64,000 nt of DNA from Veronia nyctiphanis (GTDB lineage: Bacteria; Pseudomonadota; Gammaproteobacteria; Enterobacterales; Vibrionaceae). Under the pieces are notes generated by a model, which searched no databases, was not told where the DNA came from, and saw only the letters and a list, made by a program, of their open reading frames with translations. Below, piece by piece: positions 18,883-30,552 of the stretch. How positions within the stretch are numbered: the stretch's first letter is position 1; every line of letters starts with the position of its first letter. The position numbers and the translations under genes were made by a program. The stretch spans positions 1-64,000 of the forward strand of contig NZ_PEIB01000022.1 of assembly GCF_004116385.1 (NCBI RefSeq), read 5' to 3'.

Positions 18883-21800
18883 TTACTTCACTCCTCGTTG
18901 AATCAGGGATCGTAACTTCAGTGGCTTAACCGGTTTACTCACATGGCTATAGCCTCAGCTTTGATCTGTTCACGTACTTCGGGGCTTTTATCTGCAGTGA
19001 CAATAGCACCTATAAACGTATCACCGATACGTTGTCGGCAGGTTTGGAGGATATCAAGCCCCGTGAGCGATTTTGCTATGTGATAATCACTCAGTACTAC
19101 AGTAGGCTGCCACCCTGTCCCCAACACACGCTCGATTTCATCAAGGCTGTCGGCAAGTTTGACGTCACACTCCCAGCGCGAGAGTAAACTCTGCATACCT
19201 GCCAGTATTTCTCTCTCGTTATCGATACACAGCACTCTAACATCACGCAGCGGGGCTATACCTGTATCGTTGCTTGGAACATAGGAAGATGCCGCGTTTT
19301 GGTTAGGCGTGAAGTCGTCAAGTTTCGGTGTACGAATGGCGAAAACTGTACCTTGCCCGTACCACGATTTTAGTGTCAACGGATGATCGAGAATCTGGCT
19401 GATACCCTTCGCAATAGCGAGCCCGAGACCAAGGCCAAGCTCCGCCCCCTCATGATCAATGCGGGTAAATTCATCGAAAATATCTTGCTGTCTGTCAGAC
19501 GGGATACCAGGGCCGTTATCCCACACTTCAATCTGACAAGACTCACCAACACGCCGAACACCCAGCACCACCTTTCCTTCCGGATTATAGCGAAACGCAT
19601 TGGTCAAAAAGTTCTGTAATACCCTGCGCAATAAACGTTTGTCTGAACGCACCAAAAGGCTCGTGGTCACGACCCGAAAGTCGACACCCTGTTTTTTGGC
19701 AATCACGCCGAATTCAGCCTCAAGTGTCGAGAACACATCATCCAGTGCGAATTCACGTATCCGGGTATTAATCTTGCCCGATTCCAGACGGGAGATATCC
19801 AGTAAATCCCCAATCAAATCTTCGGCAGCGCCCAGCGCACTGTGAATATGATTCGAAATTTTGCTGACTTCACCACCCGGTGCCATTTCCTCTAAAGAAG
19901 AGGCAAAGAGTCTCGCCGCATTCAACGGTTGCATCAGATCATGACTCACAGCGGCAAGCAACTGGCTCTTTGAGTTCGAGGCTTTTTCTGCTTTTTGTGT
20001 GGCGTTGACCAACTGGGTGTTGAGCAACTCCAGTTCACGGGTTCGCTCAGTGACGCGCGCTTCCAAGTCTTCATTTGACGCTTTCAGCGCTTTTTCTGCG
20101 TCTCGGAAGGCGGTGATATCGGCAAAGCTCATCACAAAACCACCGCTTGGCATTGGGTTTCCTTGCACTTCAATGACTTTGCCATCTTTGTGCACCCGCG
20201 ACGACGTATGCGGAGAGCCTTCCCTCAGAAACACCACCCGTTTCGCAACATGTTCCTCAATGTCACCCGGGCCGCAAAGCCCACGCTCCGCGTTATAGCG
20301 AATAACATCCGCAATCGGCCGTCCGACCTGAATAAAGTCACGGGGAAACCGGAAAAGCTCGATGTAGCGTTGGTTCCAAGCCACCAGCCGAAGCTGCTTA
20401 TCAACCACCGAAATCCCCTGACTGATATGCTCTATCGCCCCTTGCAGTAATCCTCGGTTGAAATCAAAAAACTCTGAAGCCTCATCGACAATAGTGGCGA
20501 TTTCCTCCAACTGCATATTTCGGCCCTGAAGGGCCGATGAAAGGACCAGTTTCGCCGACGATGCACCAAACACCCCTGCCAATACTCGCTCAGTATGGCG
20601 AATCAAACTCGATTTAGCTTGCCCGGTCGGATTGAGTACTTCGCCCCGTGTTCGGGCATAGCTATCCATACTGGTTCTCATTCGCTTGCGCCCAACAAAG
20701 CGCGACGCCAGCTCTTCAAGCTCGGCAACTGTGACACGGCTGTAGTACAGGCTGCTGTCATCCTCTTCAGGGATGGGATTCCCCACGAAGTTACTGGCTT
20801 GAAGCCTCTCTGCCAGAGAAGGGCGGCTTGCCAGTGACACAACAAAGATGCACACCGCGTTGGCCATCACGCTTAACAACATTCCCCAATCAGCCAAACT
20901 CAACTCGCGAAGAAGCGGCACTTCAGGCGGTGTCAGCAGCCAAAGAATAAGGTTGGTTTCTGAACTGCCAGCCATCATGCCGGTCTGTTCCATCAAGGTC
21001 ATTAACCAGATCGTGAAGCCAACAAAAAGCCCGGCATACACCCCTTTTTTGTTGGCCTGACGCCAGTAAATACCTGCAACTAACGGTGGCGAAAATTGTG
21101 CAACCGCCGAAAAAGACAAAAAGCCAATCGCAGACAATGAGGGCACGTTGAGGATCAACTGATAAAAGCCCCATGCCCCCAATAGCAATAGGGCAATCAA
21201 GCCACGCCGGACGTTCAGAAGTAAATCAGAAAGCTCAACGAAACTTCGATTTTCGACCCGCATTCGGCGAAGCAACATGGGTAACACCAGATCATTTGAG
21301 ACCATGGTCGCCAGCGCCGTGGTCGATACAATCACCATACCGCTCGCTGCTGACACACCGCCAATAAACGCTAGTGTTGCAATGAAGGTATTTCCCTCCG
21401 ACAGCGGCAGGGCAAGAACATAGGTATCGGCTGAAACATCCGGTGCCAGCATGGCCTGCCCGGCATAGGCGATCGGCAAAACAAAGATTCCCATTAACAG
21501 CAGGTAGATAGGGAAAACGCGTCGGGCGGTATGCAGGTCTTCAATGTGGGTATTTTCAACCACCATGGTATGAAACTGGCGGGGCAGACAAAATATCGCT
21601 GCCATGGTCAGAATCGTCTGAATGATCAGGCTACCCCACTGCGGCTCACCGACAACGTTCGTATCAGTCAGCGATGGCAATGTTTTATCGGTTTCAAATA
21701 ACAGGTCAACAACAAAAAAGCCCACCAGCATAAAGGCGAGCAGTTTAACGATCGATTCAAAGGCAATCGCCATCATCAAACCACGATGATGCTCTGTTGA

Positions 21801-22334
21801 ATCGATATGACGACTGCCGAACAGCACGGTAAAAATGGCCAGTGAGACACACACCAACCAGGCGACCTTAGACTCATTCATTGTCTCGAAGGTATCGGGT
21901 GACAAAACGCCTAAACCCATGGTGATACCACGAAGCTGCAGCGCGATATAAGGCAAGATACCAATCACTGCAATCAGGGTGATCACTACCGCTAACCCCT
22001 GCGACTTGCCATAACGGGCCGCAATAAAATCAGCAATAGAGGTAATGTGCTCGCGTTTGGAAATCAGAATAATCCGGGCCAGAAAACGCCAGCCGACGGT
22101 AAAGACCAAAATCGGCGCGAGGTATATCGGGAGGAAAGACCAGGGCTCGCTCGATGCCTGACCAACAGTGCCAAAAAAGGTCCAAGAGGTGCAGTAGACA
22201 GCAATAGACAGGCTATATATCCAGGGACGCCATCCAGACAACCATTCAGAGCGTTTGTCACCGTACCAGGCGATAGCAAAAAGTACCCCCAGATACACAA
22301 GCGATACGACGACAATCATCCATCCCTGAAACAT
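18883..22334 (-). CDS. crbS: Hybrid sensor histidine kinase with symporter domain, CrbS-like (frameshift at about 18955)
   Basis: Sensor that in vibrios and pseudomonads (CrbS, MxtR, CbrA class) controls acetate metabolism with CrbR. The order is: sodium:solute symporter domain (residues 1 to about 490, starting MFQGWMIVVVSLVYLG), PAS domain (about 600-720), coiled coil (DLEARVTERTRELELLNTQ), kinase with AAVSHDLMQPLN (phospho-His), NFLTNAFRYNP, DNGPGIP and GLGLGLAIAKG, then a receiver with LCIDNERE and LSDYHIAKS. The frame stops early at 18939; one G restored in GAGGC (to GAGGGC) gives GYSHVSKPVKPLKLRSLIQR, the normal receiver end, and 1150 residues. Probably a sequence error. Confidence 0.93.
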
Positions 22335-22435
22335 AATACCTTCCCTGACAACACGTTATAACGTCTGTTTATCACTTAGCTTCAGTAAGCTCAACGCTCC
22401 CTTGTTTGTTTACCTATCAACGTGACGCACTTCCA

Positions 22436-23614
22436 TTACTGCTTCTTCTCCGTTTTCATTGTCTTGTCATTTAACGTCGACGCACTGAACAACAGAACAA
22501 CAGCGGCGAGAACGCCGGTGCCAGCCATGACAAAAAATGCCTGTCCTAATAAAGCATCATAAAGCGGACCGCTTGCCATCGTCATAACAGCCAACACCGC
22601 ACCCATTGGGATAGCGCTATACAGTGCCTGCAAGGCCAACACCTTTTCCGTAGGTTGTTGACGGATAAACTGCATCGCAGCCAGATGAGTAACACCAAAG
22701 GTGATGCCATGTAGCGACTGTGCTGCGAATAGCCAGAGTATATCGGTCGTCATCGCCGTCATTAGCCATCGAATTGTGACAGCCAGAATCGACAACCACA
22801 AAAGACCGACAATTGACCAATCGCGAAAAAGCCGCTGACTGAAAGCAAAAATAATAATCTCGACACCAACGCCAATACTCCACAGATAACTGACTGTCGA
22901 CTCACTCATACCAGCCGACCCCCAGTAAATTGCACTGAATGCATAATAGGTGGCGTGACTGCCGTGAATAAGCGACAAGATCGCCATCAGAAGTAACACT
23001 CGCTTTTCTAACAGCACCTGTCTGAGCTTTGGTCTCGGTGTTGATGCTTGGTTACTCGTCACCGGAAGGGTCTGAGGCGTGACCATCACCCAGCATGAGG
23101 CTACCACCAGCGCCACCACCGCAAGAGGAACAATCACACCCGGACCATGTTGGTCTGCCAGCAGACCTGCTGATGTTGTGCCAAGAATAAATGCTGCCGA
23201 CCCCCAAAGTCGGACTTTGCCGTAATCAAGCAAGCCTGCCCGGCCATAGTGGCTGGCAATGGTATCGGTGACCGGAAAAGAAGGGCCAAGCATGGCGTTG
23301 ACCAAGACTGACAGCAACAGCAGCCAGCCAAGATCAGGGCCAGCAGTCAAGTGCCATGCAGCAAAAACCGTGCTGCCAATGGTAATCACACGCAGCATTG
23401 GAATCAGTTGGCTGTGATGGTGGAAGCGGGGTAACACGAAAAGATTCACGATGCAGCGAGTCACAACACCCGCACCAATTACCAGCCCAATCTTATCTGC
23501 AGACAAGCCCAGCCAGTGCATCCAAACGGCCCAGAAGGGGACGTAAATACCAAACACAAAGTAAAAACTGCCGTAGTAACAGGACAGCCATGTCATCGGA
23601 GATGGGGAAATCAA
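22436..23614 (-). CDS. MFS transporter, HcaT (3-phenylpropionate) family
   Basis: A 392-residue, twelve-helix major facilitator protein of the NucH/HcaT branch. The N-terminus (SCYYGSFYFVFGIYVPFWAVW) and LLDYGKVRLWGSAAFILG match E. coli HcaT closely. Real substrates of such proteins in marine bacteria are unknown, so the phenylpropionate role should not be assumed. It is divergent from acs with 420 bp between, and downstream of nothing but crbS on the same strand (100 bp gap), so it may belong to the acetate module. Confidence 0.88.
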   Translation of the reverse strand: MISPSPMTWLSCYYGSFYFVFGIYVPFWAVWMHWLGLSADKIGLVIGAGVVTRCIVNLFVLPRFHHHSQLIPMLRVITIGSTVFAAWHLTAGPDLGWLLLLSVLVNAMLGPSFPVTDTIASHYGRAGLLDYGKVRLWGSAAFILGTTSAGLLADQHGPGVIVPLAVVALVVASCWVMVTPQTLPVTSNQASTPRPKLRQVLLEKRVLLLMAILSLIHGSHATYYAFSAIYWGSAGMSESTVSYLWSIGVGVEIIIFAFSQRLFRDWSIVGLLWLSILAVTIRWLMTAMTTDILWLFAAQSLHGITFGVTHLAAMQFIRQQPTEKVLALQALYSAIPMGAVLAVMTMASGPLYDALLGQAFFVMAGTGVLAAVVLLFSASTLNDKTMKTEKKQ

Positions 23615-24035
23615 ACTACACCCAGAAGATTATTGCCGTCCCATCAGTTTGGCCGTTCAGTCGCAATTTATCCGTCTTTTTTACACAACTAACACCCAGT
23701 ACTTAGAGGTCACTTTGGCGTCATCATTTCTTTAGCCTTCATAACTGGTCACCACTTATGACTAAAGCAGCAGAAAGGTAGTCATTCCCTTTTTTCAAAG
23801 TACATGTAAATCAATAACAAATGAGAGAAACGGGAGATAGCCTAATTGTCGTACGAGTATTTGTCAGAAGTGTGGATATAGCCCGTTACCTCATCCTAAA
23901 GTCTAATTGCCGCGTATTCGCACTTATTGGAAGTTAGATAGACTAGGCCAGCGTTTACTTTTTCTACACTAAATCTAACTGGTCAACTCAAATCGAAGTG
24001 TCACGCATCCTGCAGGAACACAAGGAGAATTAAAG
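23615..24035. promoter_or_regulatory. Divergent regulatory region of acs and the MFS gene
   Basis: No gene is seen in this 420-bp stretch. It holds CTAAAGTCTA (23896-23905, complement TAGACTTTAG) and TAGACTAGGC (23938-23947), both like the motif at 15915 before the symporter operon, and an 8-bp palindrome TCGTACGA (23849-23856). AAGGAG at 24022 is the acs ribosome binding site. CrbR or CRP control of acs is known in vibrios; which of these sites is used is inference. Confidence 0.5.
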
Positions 24036-25984
24036 ATGAGTGAGATCCACCTGCATCCGGTTATGCCAGAGATCGAGCTAATGCACACGCAGACAACGCC
24101 AAATATCTCGAGATGTACGAGCATTCAGTGAAAGATCCGGAAGCATTCTGGTCTGAACATGGTCATATCGTCGACTGGATTGAGCCCTTTACTCAAGTCA
24201 AAAATACCAGCTATGCCCCGGGTAACGTGAGCATCAAATGGTTTGAAGACGGAAAGCTTAATGTCTCCGCAAACTGTATCGACCGTCACCTTGAAACCAA
24301 AGGTGATCAGGTTGCGCTGATCTGGGAAGGTGACAACCCTGAAGACGACTCAACCCTTACTTACAAAGAGCTTCACGCAGAAGTCAGCCGTTTCTCAAAT
24401 GCACTGAAAGCACAAGGCGTTAAAAAAGGCGATGTGGTTTGTCTTTATATGCCAATGGTATTGGAAGCTGCTATCGCGATGCTGGCATGTACCCGAGTAG
24501 GTGCCGTACATACCGTTGTCTTCGGTGGCTTCTCTCCAGAAGCACTGGCCGGTCGTATTGTCGACTCCAACGCCAAAATCGTGATCACTGCTGATGAAGG
24601 CGTTCGTGGTGGACGCTCTGTCCCGTTGAAAGCCAACGTTGATGCCGCATTAGATAACCCTTCAGTTAAAAATATCGAAAAAGTAATCGTTTATCGTCGC
24701 ACTGGCGGTGATGTTACTTGGAACAATGAGCGCGATGTTTGGTGGCATGACGCCACGGCTGATGTTTCTGACCACTGTGACCCTGAGCCAATGAACGCAG
24801 AAGATCCGTTGTTCATTCTTTATACCTCTGGCTCAACAGGGACACCAAAAGGAGTGCTTCACACCACAGGTGGCTATCTGGTTTACGCGACCATGACCTT
24901 CAAATATGTCTTCGACTATCAAGAAGGTGAAGTATTCTGGTGTACCGCGGATGTAGGCTGGATCACTGGCCACAGCTACCTGATCTACGGACCGCTTGCC
25001 AACGGTGCTAAAACTATCGTGTTCGAAGGTGTACCTAACTATCCAACGACAGCGCGTATGAGTGAAGTCGTAGACAAACACCAGGTCAACATCCTTTACA
25101 CCGCACCGACCGCTATCCGCGCATTGATGGCAAAAGGTGACGAAGCAGTACAGGGAACCAAACGTGATTCTCTCCGCGTGATGGGCTCGGTAGGTGAACC
25201 TATCAACCCTGAAGCATGGGAATGGTATTACAAAACGATTGGTGATTCGCGCTGCCCTATCGTTGATACTTGGTGGCAAACAGAAACCGGTGGCATCCTG
25301 ATCACCCCTCTGCCAGGTGCAACGCAACTGAAAGCAGGCTCAGCAACGCGTCCATTCTTCGGTGTACAACCTGCACTGGTTGATAACATGGGTAACATCA
25401 TTGAAGGTGCCACAGAAGGTAACCTCGTGATGCTGGATGCATGGCCGGGTCAGATGCGTACCGTTTATGGTGACCACGAGCGCTTCGAACAAACCTATTT
25501 CTCGACGTTCAAGAACATGTATTTCACTGGCGACGGTGCGCGCCGTGACGAAGACGGTTACTACTGGATCACAGGCCGTGTTGATGACGTACTGAACGTT
25601 TCCGGTCACCGTATGGGTACCGCAGAGATTGAGTCAGCGCTGGTTGCGTTTGACAAGATTGCCGAAGCCGCCATCGTCGGTGTACCGCACGATATCAAAG
25701 GTCAGGCGATTTACGCCTATATCACCCTGAATGCAGGTGAAGTACCGAGTGCAGAACTTCATAAAGAAGTGAAAGACTGGGTACGCAAGGAAATTGGCCC
25801 CATCGCAACGCCAGATTTCATGCACTGGACTGATGCGCTGCCGAAGACCCGCTCAGGTAAAATTATGCGCCGTATTCTGCGTAAGATTGCCACGGGTGAC
25901 ACAGGTAGCCTCGGTGATACCTCGACACTGGCAGACCCGAGTGTTGTCGACAAACTTATTGCTGAAAAAGAAAACCTAAGCTAA
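24036..25984 (+). CDS. acs: Acetyl-CoA synthetase (frameshift at about 24076)
   Basis: Converts acetate, ATP and CoA to acetyl-CoA, the high-affinity route for acetate use. The ATG at 24036 follows AAGGAG ([14 protein letters not shown]). After about 14 codons one base is missing in GATCGAGCTAATG; restoring GG gives [26 protein letters not shown], the family start, and a 649-residue protein, close to the usual 652. Motifs: [42 protein letters not shown] and [11 protein letters not shown] with the acetylatable lysine. End point of the CrbS-CrbR acetate switch whose genes lie just upstream. The gap is probably a sequence error. Confidence 0.95.
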
Positions 25985-26010
25985 CCGCTTAGATCTTTAT
26001 CTCAATCTCC

Positions 26011-26037
26011 AAAGGCCGCAGATGCGGCCTTTTTTAT
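26011..26037 (+). terminator. acs terminator
   Basis: AAAGGCCGCA and TGCGGCCTTT pair around a short loop, followed by a T tract, 26 bp after the acs stop. The rest of 26038-26336 holds no gene; it should carry the aroQ promoter, with CACTATAATTGG near 26220 as a possible -10. Confidence 0.92.
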
Positions 26038-26336
26038 TCATCTTGAGTAATAATCCAGACAGCCATATTATGTGATTCGGTTAACGTTGTGATAACAAAA
26101 AACACGGTTAATCGGACCTTTTTATCCTTTGAGGACTCTACTTTTCTAAGTCACCGTTACGCAGTAATGAGAAATATCTGGAGATTAGACCAGTATTTTG
26201 CTGCCATTTGTTGTGAATTCACTATAATTGGCGGTTAGAAAAGAAAACACACTCCCGCACTCGTGCGTCACACTCGAAATGGACGTTCGTGAATTTTGAT
26301 GAAGATTCACAGCAATAAAAGGAAAAGTTAGACAAT

Positions 26337-26792
26337 ATGGCAACAAATCACCGCATCTTGCTGCTCAATGGCCCTAACCTTAACCTGCTGGGTACCCGGG
26401 AGCCCGGTCATTATGGTCAACTCAGCCTCGACCAGATTGTGACCAACCTGACCACTCAGGCCAACGGCCTTGGCATTACCCTCGAACACGTGCAGTCAAA
26501 CTCTGAAGCCACACTGATAGACACCATTCATCAGGCCTACGGCAAAGTGGACTTCATCATTATTAATCCGGCTGCCTATACCCACACCAGCGTCGCACTA
26601 CGCGATGCCCTTCTGGGAGTGAGCATACCGTTTATCGAGGTGCACTTATCTAACGTTCATGCCCGTGAGCCCTTCCGTCATCACTCTTACTTCTCAGATA
26701 AAGCAGAAGGCGTGATTTGTGGACTTGGCCCATCCGGGTATGAATTCGCACTAATGGCGGCAGCGAGAAAGCTGCAATCAGACGCCAAATGA
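26337..26792 (+). CDS. aroQ: 3-dehydroquinate dehydratase, type II
   Basis: Third step of the shikimate pathway: removes water from 3-dehydroquinate. The 151 residues have the type II pattern: [19 protein letters not shown] with the flexible-loop Arg and Tyr, [17 protein letters not shown], and [17 protein letters not shown] with the catalytic His. It lies 25 bp before accB, the same order as in many gammaproteobacteria, and is likely co-transcribed with accBC. Confidence 0.97.
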   Translation: MATNHRILLLNGPNLNLLGTREPGHYGQLSLDQIVTNLTTQANGLGITLEHVQSNSEATLIDTIHQAYGKVDFIIINPAAYTHTSVALRDALLGVSIPFIEVHLSNVHAREPFRHHSYFSDKAEGVICGLGPSGYEFALMAAARKLQSDAK

Positions 26793-26817
26793 AAACAAAT
26801 TAGAAGAGAACAACACC

Positions 26818-27273
26818 ATGGATATTCGTAAGATCAAGAAGCTTATTGAACTGGTTGAAGAGTCAGGCATTGCCGAGCTGGAAATTGCTGAAGGCGAGGA
26901 GTCAGTGCGTATCAGCCGTGCCACTGCACCGATTGCCACCGTTGCCGCAGCACCTGTCGCTGCTGTAGCCGCGCCTGCTCCTGTTGCCGCTGCTGCGCCT
27001 GCTGCTGAAGCTGCGCCAGCACCTGCTGCGGAAGATGCGGGTCATAAAGTTCTGTCGCCGATGGTAGGTACTTTCTACCGTTCACCAAGCCCTGAAGCCA
27101 AAGCTTTTGTTGAGATTGGCCAGTCAGTAAGTGAAGGCGACACACTGTGTATCGTTGAAGCAATGAAAATGATGAACCAGATCCAGGCTGACAAATCAGG
27201 TAAGGTCAAAGCTATCCTGTGTGAAGACGGCCAGGCTGTAGAATTTGATGAACCTCTGATCATTATCGAATAA
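26818..27273 (+). CDS. accB: Biotin carboxyl carrier protein of acetyl-CoA carboxylase
   Basis: Carries biotin between the biotin carboxylase AccC and the carboxyltransferase in the first committed step of fatty acid synthesis. At 151 residues it has the N-terminal [20 protein letters not shown] region, a flexible Ala/Pro-rich linker (about residues 40-75), and the biotinyl domain with [11 protein letters not shown], whose lysine is biotinylated. AGAAGAGAA precedes the ATG. accC follows after 12 bp. Confidence 0.98.
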   Translation: MDIRKIKKLIELVEESGIAELEIAEGEESVRISRATAPIATVAAAPVAAVAAPAPVAAAAPAAEAAPAPAAEDAGHKVLSPMVGTFYRSPSPEAKAFVEIGQSVSEGDTLCIVEAMKMMNQIQADKSGKVKAILCEDGQAVEFDEPLIIIE

Positions 27274-27285
27274 CCGAGGGTACCC

Positions 27286-28628
27286 ATGTTAGACAAAATT
27301 GTGATTGCAAACCGAGGTGAAATTGCACTGAGGTTTTGCGCGCATGTAAAGAGCTGGGTATTAAAACGGTAGCGGTGCACTCCACTGCTGACCGTGACCT
27401 TAAGCACGTGCTGCTGGCAGACGAAACTATCTGTATTGGTCCAGCCCCAAGCCCACAAAGCTACCTGAACATTCCGCGCATTATCAGTGCAGCGGAAGTC
27501 ACAGGTGCAGTGGCTATTCACCCTGGCTATGGTTTCTTGTCAGAAAATGCTGACTTCGCTGAGCAGGTTGAACAGTCTGGCTTCATTTTTGTTGGCCCTA
27601 AAGCCGAGACCATCCGTGTTATGGGTGACAAGGTGTCAGCGATCAACGCGATGAAGAAAGCCGGTGTCCCTTGTGTACCGGGTTCAGACGGCCCACTTGA
27701 CGACGATGAGTCGAAGAACAAAGCCTTCGCAAAACGCATCGGATATCCCGTGATCATCAAAGCCTCTGGTGGTGGTGGTGGCCGCGGTATGCGTGTTGTG
27801 CGCTCTGAAGCTGAACTGACCGAAGCCATTGCAATGACCCGCGCTGAAGCGAAAGCGGCCTTCAACAATGACATGGTTTACATGGAGAAATTCCTTGAAA
27901 ACCCGCGTCACATTGAAGTTCAGATTTTGGCTGATGGCCAGGGCGGTGCTATTCACCTTGGTGAACGTGACTGTTCAATGCAGCGCCGTCACCAGAAGGT
28001 TGTGGAAGAAGCACCTGCGCCGGGCATTACCGCAGAAATGCGTAAATACATCGGTGAACGCTGCTGCCGTGCCTGTCTTGAAATTGGCTACCGCGGTGCG
28101 GGTACTTTCGAGTTCCTGTACGAAAACGGTGAGTTCTACTTCATTGAGATGAACACCCGTATTCAGGTTGAGCACCCAGTGACCGAGATGGTGACGGGCG
28201 TAGACTTGATCAAAGAGCAACTGCGCATTGCAGCGGGTCAGCCACTGTCATTCACGCAAGATGATATTCAAATCCGTGGTCATGCTGTGGAATGTCGTAT
28301 CAATGCCGAAGACCCTGTTCGCTTCCTACCAAGTCCGGGTACCATAGATCGTTTCCACTCTCCGGGTGGCATGGGCGTTCGTTGGGAGTCACATGTGTAC
28401 ACAGGCTACACAGTGCCACCGCATTACGATTCCATGATCGGTAAGCTGATTTGTTTCGGTGAGAACCGTGACGTGGCGATTGCCCGCATGCGTAATGCTT
28501 TGGGTGAAATCATCATTGACGGGATCAAAACTAACATCCCGCTCCAGCTGGAAATCATGAAAGATGAAAACTTCCAGCATGGTGGTGCTAACATCCACTA
28601 TCTGGAGAAAAAGCTGGGCTTACAATAA
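27286..28628 (+). CDS. accC: Biotin carboxylase AccC (frameshift at about 27334)
   Basis: ATP-dependent carboxylation of biotin on AccB; essential for lipid synthesis. The ATG at 27286 follows CGAGGG and reads [16 protein letters not shown], then one base is missing in AGGTTTTGCGCGC (AGG-GTT-TTG or AGG-ATT-TTG expected) and the frame resumes [16 protein letters not shown]. The restored protein is 447 residues, normal for AccC. Motifs: ATP-grasp [43 protein letters not shown]. Since the gene cannot be lost without an external source of fatty acids, the gap is almost certainly a sequence error. Confidence 0.95.
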
Positions 28629-28645
28629 GTAACCCTGCATTAACA

Positions 28646-28670
28646 AAAAGGTCGCAATTGCGGCCTTTCT
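28646..28670 (+). terminator. accC terminator
   Basis: AAAGGTCGC and GCGGCCTTT pair (one G-T pair) around AATT, followed by CTTTG, 18 bp after the accC stop. Confidence 0.8.
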
Positions 28671-28799
28671 TTGTATTTAAAGAACGAAAATCCCCTCTTA
28701 TGCTTCGATATTCACTTTTGCCACAATAGCGCCCCTTTTAATTCTCTACACTGAAAACGCCAGAAATGGCGACATCAACACAAGCAGTGGAACCTCTCA

Positions 28800-29063
28800 A
28801 TGAACACGCTTCGTTCGCGATACCGACAGGCTCACAAAGAAGCCCACTGGTCGATTGGGCTGGCCATCGCCTATTTTATTTGGTGGTATGCCTCCGCCTA
28901 CCTCTTCACACCTTCTCACACCGACGATACCGCACTGCTCCTCGGTTTACCCCTATGGTTTGTCTTCGCTTGTGTGATTGGGCCGCTCGTATTTACTATT
29001 TTCTGTGGCCTGATGGTGAAGTTTGTCTTCAAAGACATGTCGCTGGATGTGGCATCAAGGTAA
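28800..29063 (+). CDS. yhdT: YhdT family membrane protein (DUF997)
   Basis: An 87-residue protein with two helices (IGLAIAYFIWWYASAYLF and LWFVFACVIGPLVFTIFCGL), the YhdT/DUF997 pattern. It always precedes panF, and here its stop is 5 bp before the panF start. In E. coli this pair follows accC, as here. Since panF is broken, yhdT has lost its usual partner. Its exact role with PanF is not known. Confidence 0.92.
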   Translation: MNTLRSRYRQAHKEAHWSIGLAIAYFIWWYASAYLFTPSHTDDTALLLGLPLWFVFACVIGPLVFTIFCGLMVKFVFKDMSLDVASR

Positions 29064-29068
29064 CAAGG

Positions 29069-30504
29069 ATGAACCTTGAGTTACTGTTACCTCTCACGAT
29101 GTATCTTGCCGCTGTATTTGCGCTGGCTCTTTTCAGCAAGCAAAAGCCCGCCAAAAGTGACGGCTTTCTCAGTGATTATCTCCTGGGTGGCCGCAGTATG
29201 GGCGGCAATGACGCTCGCAGCCACCTACGCCAGTGCCAGCTCCTTTATCGGCGGTCCGGTTGCTGCCTACAAAATGGGGCTGGGATGGGTGCTACTTGCG
29301 ATGATCCAATTGCCCGCCGCTTGGCTGACACTTGGGGTACTCGGTAAGAAATTCGCCATTGAAGCCCGTCGCCATGGCGCACTAACGCTTAATGACATGT
29401 TGTACGCCCGTTATAAAAACCGCGCCGTCGTGATCTTAGCGTCGCTGTCGTTACTCATGGCATTCTTCGGCATCATGGTCGTGCAATTTGTCGGTGGCGC
29501 GCGCTTACTGGAAACCGTGACGGGCCTCAGTTACCAACAAGGACTCACCATTTTTGCATAGACTGTTGGCCTCTATACCACCATTGGAGGATTTCGTGCC
29601 GTGGTCATGACAGATGCTCTGCAAGGCGTAATGATGATATTGGCACCATTGCGTTGCTGACAGGCATTATTCACGCCGGAGGTGGGCTTGGGGAGATGAT
29701 CCAAGCACTCAAAGACATTGACCAGGCACTCATCACGCCTTATGGACCGAACAATTTTCTTAGCCAGCCTTTCATGTTGAGTTTCTGGGTACTGGTGTGT
29801 TTTGGTGTTATCGGACTGCCTCATGCAGCCATTCGCTGCATATCCTACAAAGACAGTCAGTCTTTGCACCGCGCTATGGTTATCGGTACCGCGGTGATGG
29901 CTTTTCCGATGCTGGGAATGCATATGGCGGGAGCACTAGGCCGGGCCATTATCCCAGATATCAGCAGCCCGATAAGATTATGCCCACACTGATGGTCACC
30001 GTCTTGCCACCAGCCGTTGCCGGTATTTTCCTCGCAGGCCCCATGGCAGCCATCATGTCGACGATAGACTCGCAGCTCATTAAGGCCTCCGCCACCATGC
30101 TGAAAGACCTGTATCTCAACTACATCAACCCAGCCGACGCCGATTTCGACGCCGTCGAGAAAAAGCTTCCTACGTTATCACTGTGGGTAACGGGCATCTT
30201 TTCAGCGCTGGTGTTTGTTGCTGCCATCCATCCCCCCGACATGATTATTTGGCTCAACCTTGTCGCGTTTGGTGGCTTGCAGGCCGTTTTTCTCTGGCCG
30301 TTAGTGCTCGGCCTTTACTGGAACCATGCCACTGCCGAAGGCGCTATCGCCTCTATGGTGTGTGGTGCAGGAAGCTACCTTCTGTTGGCGGTGACAAAGC
30401 CTGATATGGGCGACATGCAGGCTATAGTGCCGTCACTGATCATCGGATTGCTGGCATTTTTCTACGTCAGTCAATGTCAAAAGTACCGTGTAAAACACCG
30501 CTAA
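29069..30504 (+). pseudogene. panF: Sodium/pantothenate symporter, decayed
   Basis: Remnant of PanF, which imports pantothenate. Family sequence is clear throughout (SASSFIGGPVAAYKMGLGW, MQLPAAWL-like region, FWVLVCFGVIGLPHAA, MAAIMSTIDSQLIKAS). Lesions: about 11 bp missing at 29206 between LLGGRSMGG and AMTLAATY, where E. coli has four more residues and GGC flanks the break; an in-frame TAG at 29559-29561 (IFA-stop-TVGLYTT); one base missing near 29634; one C missing near 29975. Adding 13 bases gives exactly 483 codons, the PanF length. The stop codon and 11-bp loss are not simple read errors, so this is probably a true pseudogene. Confidence 0.85.
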
Positions 30505-30520
30505 TAGCACTTCATCTCCC

Positions 30521-30552
30521 GCATAAAGCAGTGTGAATGCGCTGCTTTATGC
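30521..30552 (+). terminator. Hairpin after panF
   Basis: GCATAAAGCAG and CTGCTTTATGC form a perfect 11-bp stem with a 10-base loop, 17 bp after the panF stop. There is no strong T tract, so it is a weak terminator or a transcript-end hairpin. Confidence 0.6.

Noticed and set aside
28766-29347. Long frame overlapping yhdT and the start of panF
   Set aside because: It mixes out-of-frame yhdT and panF sequence, has no ribosome binding site and matches nothing, whereas yhdT reads cleanly in the other frame.
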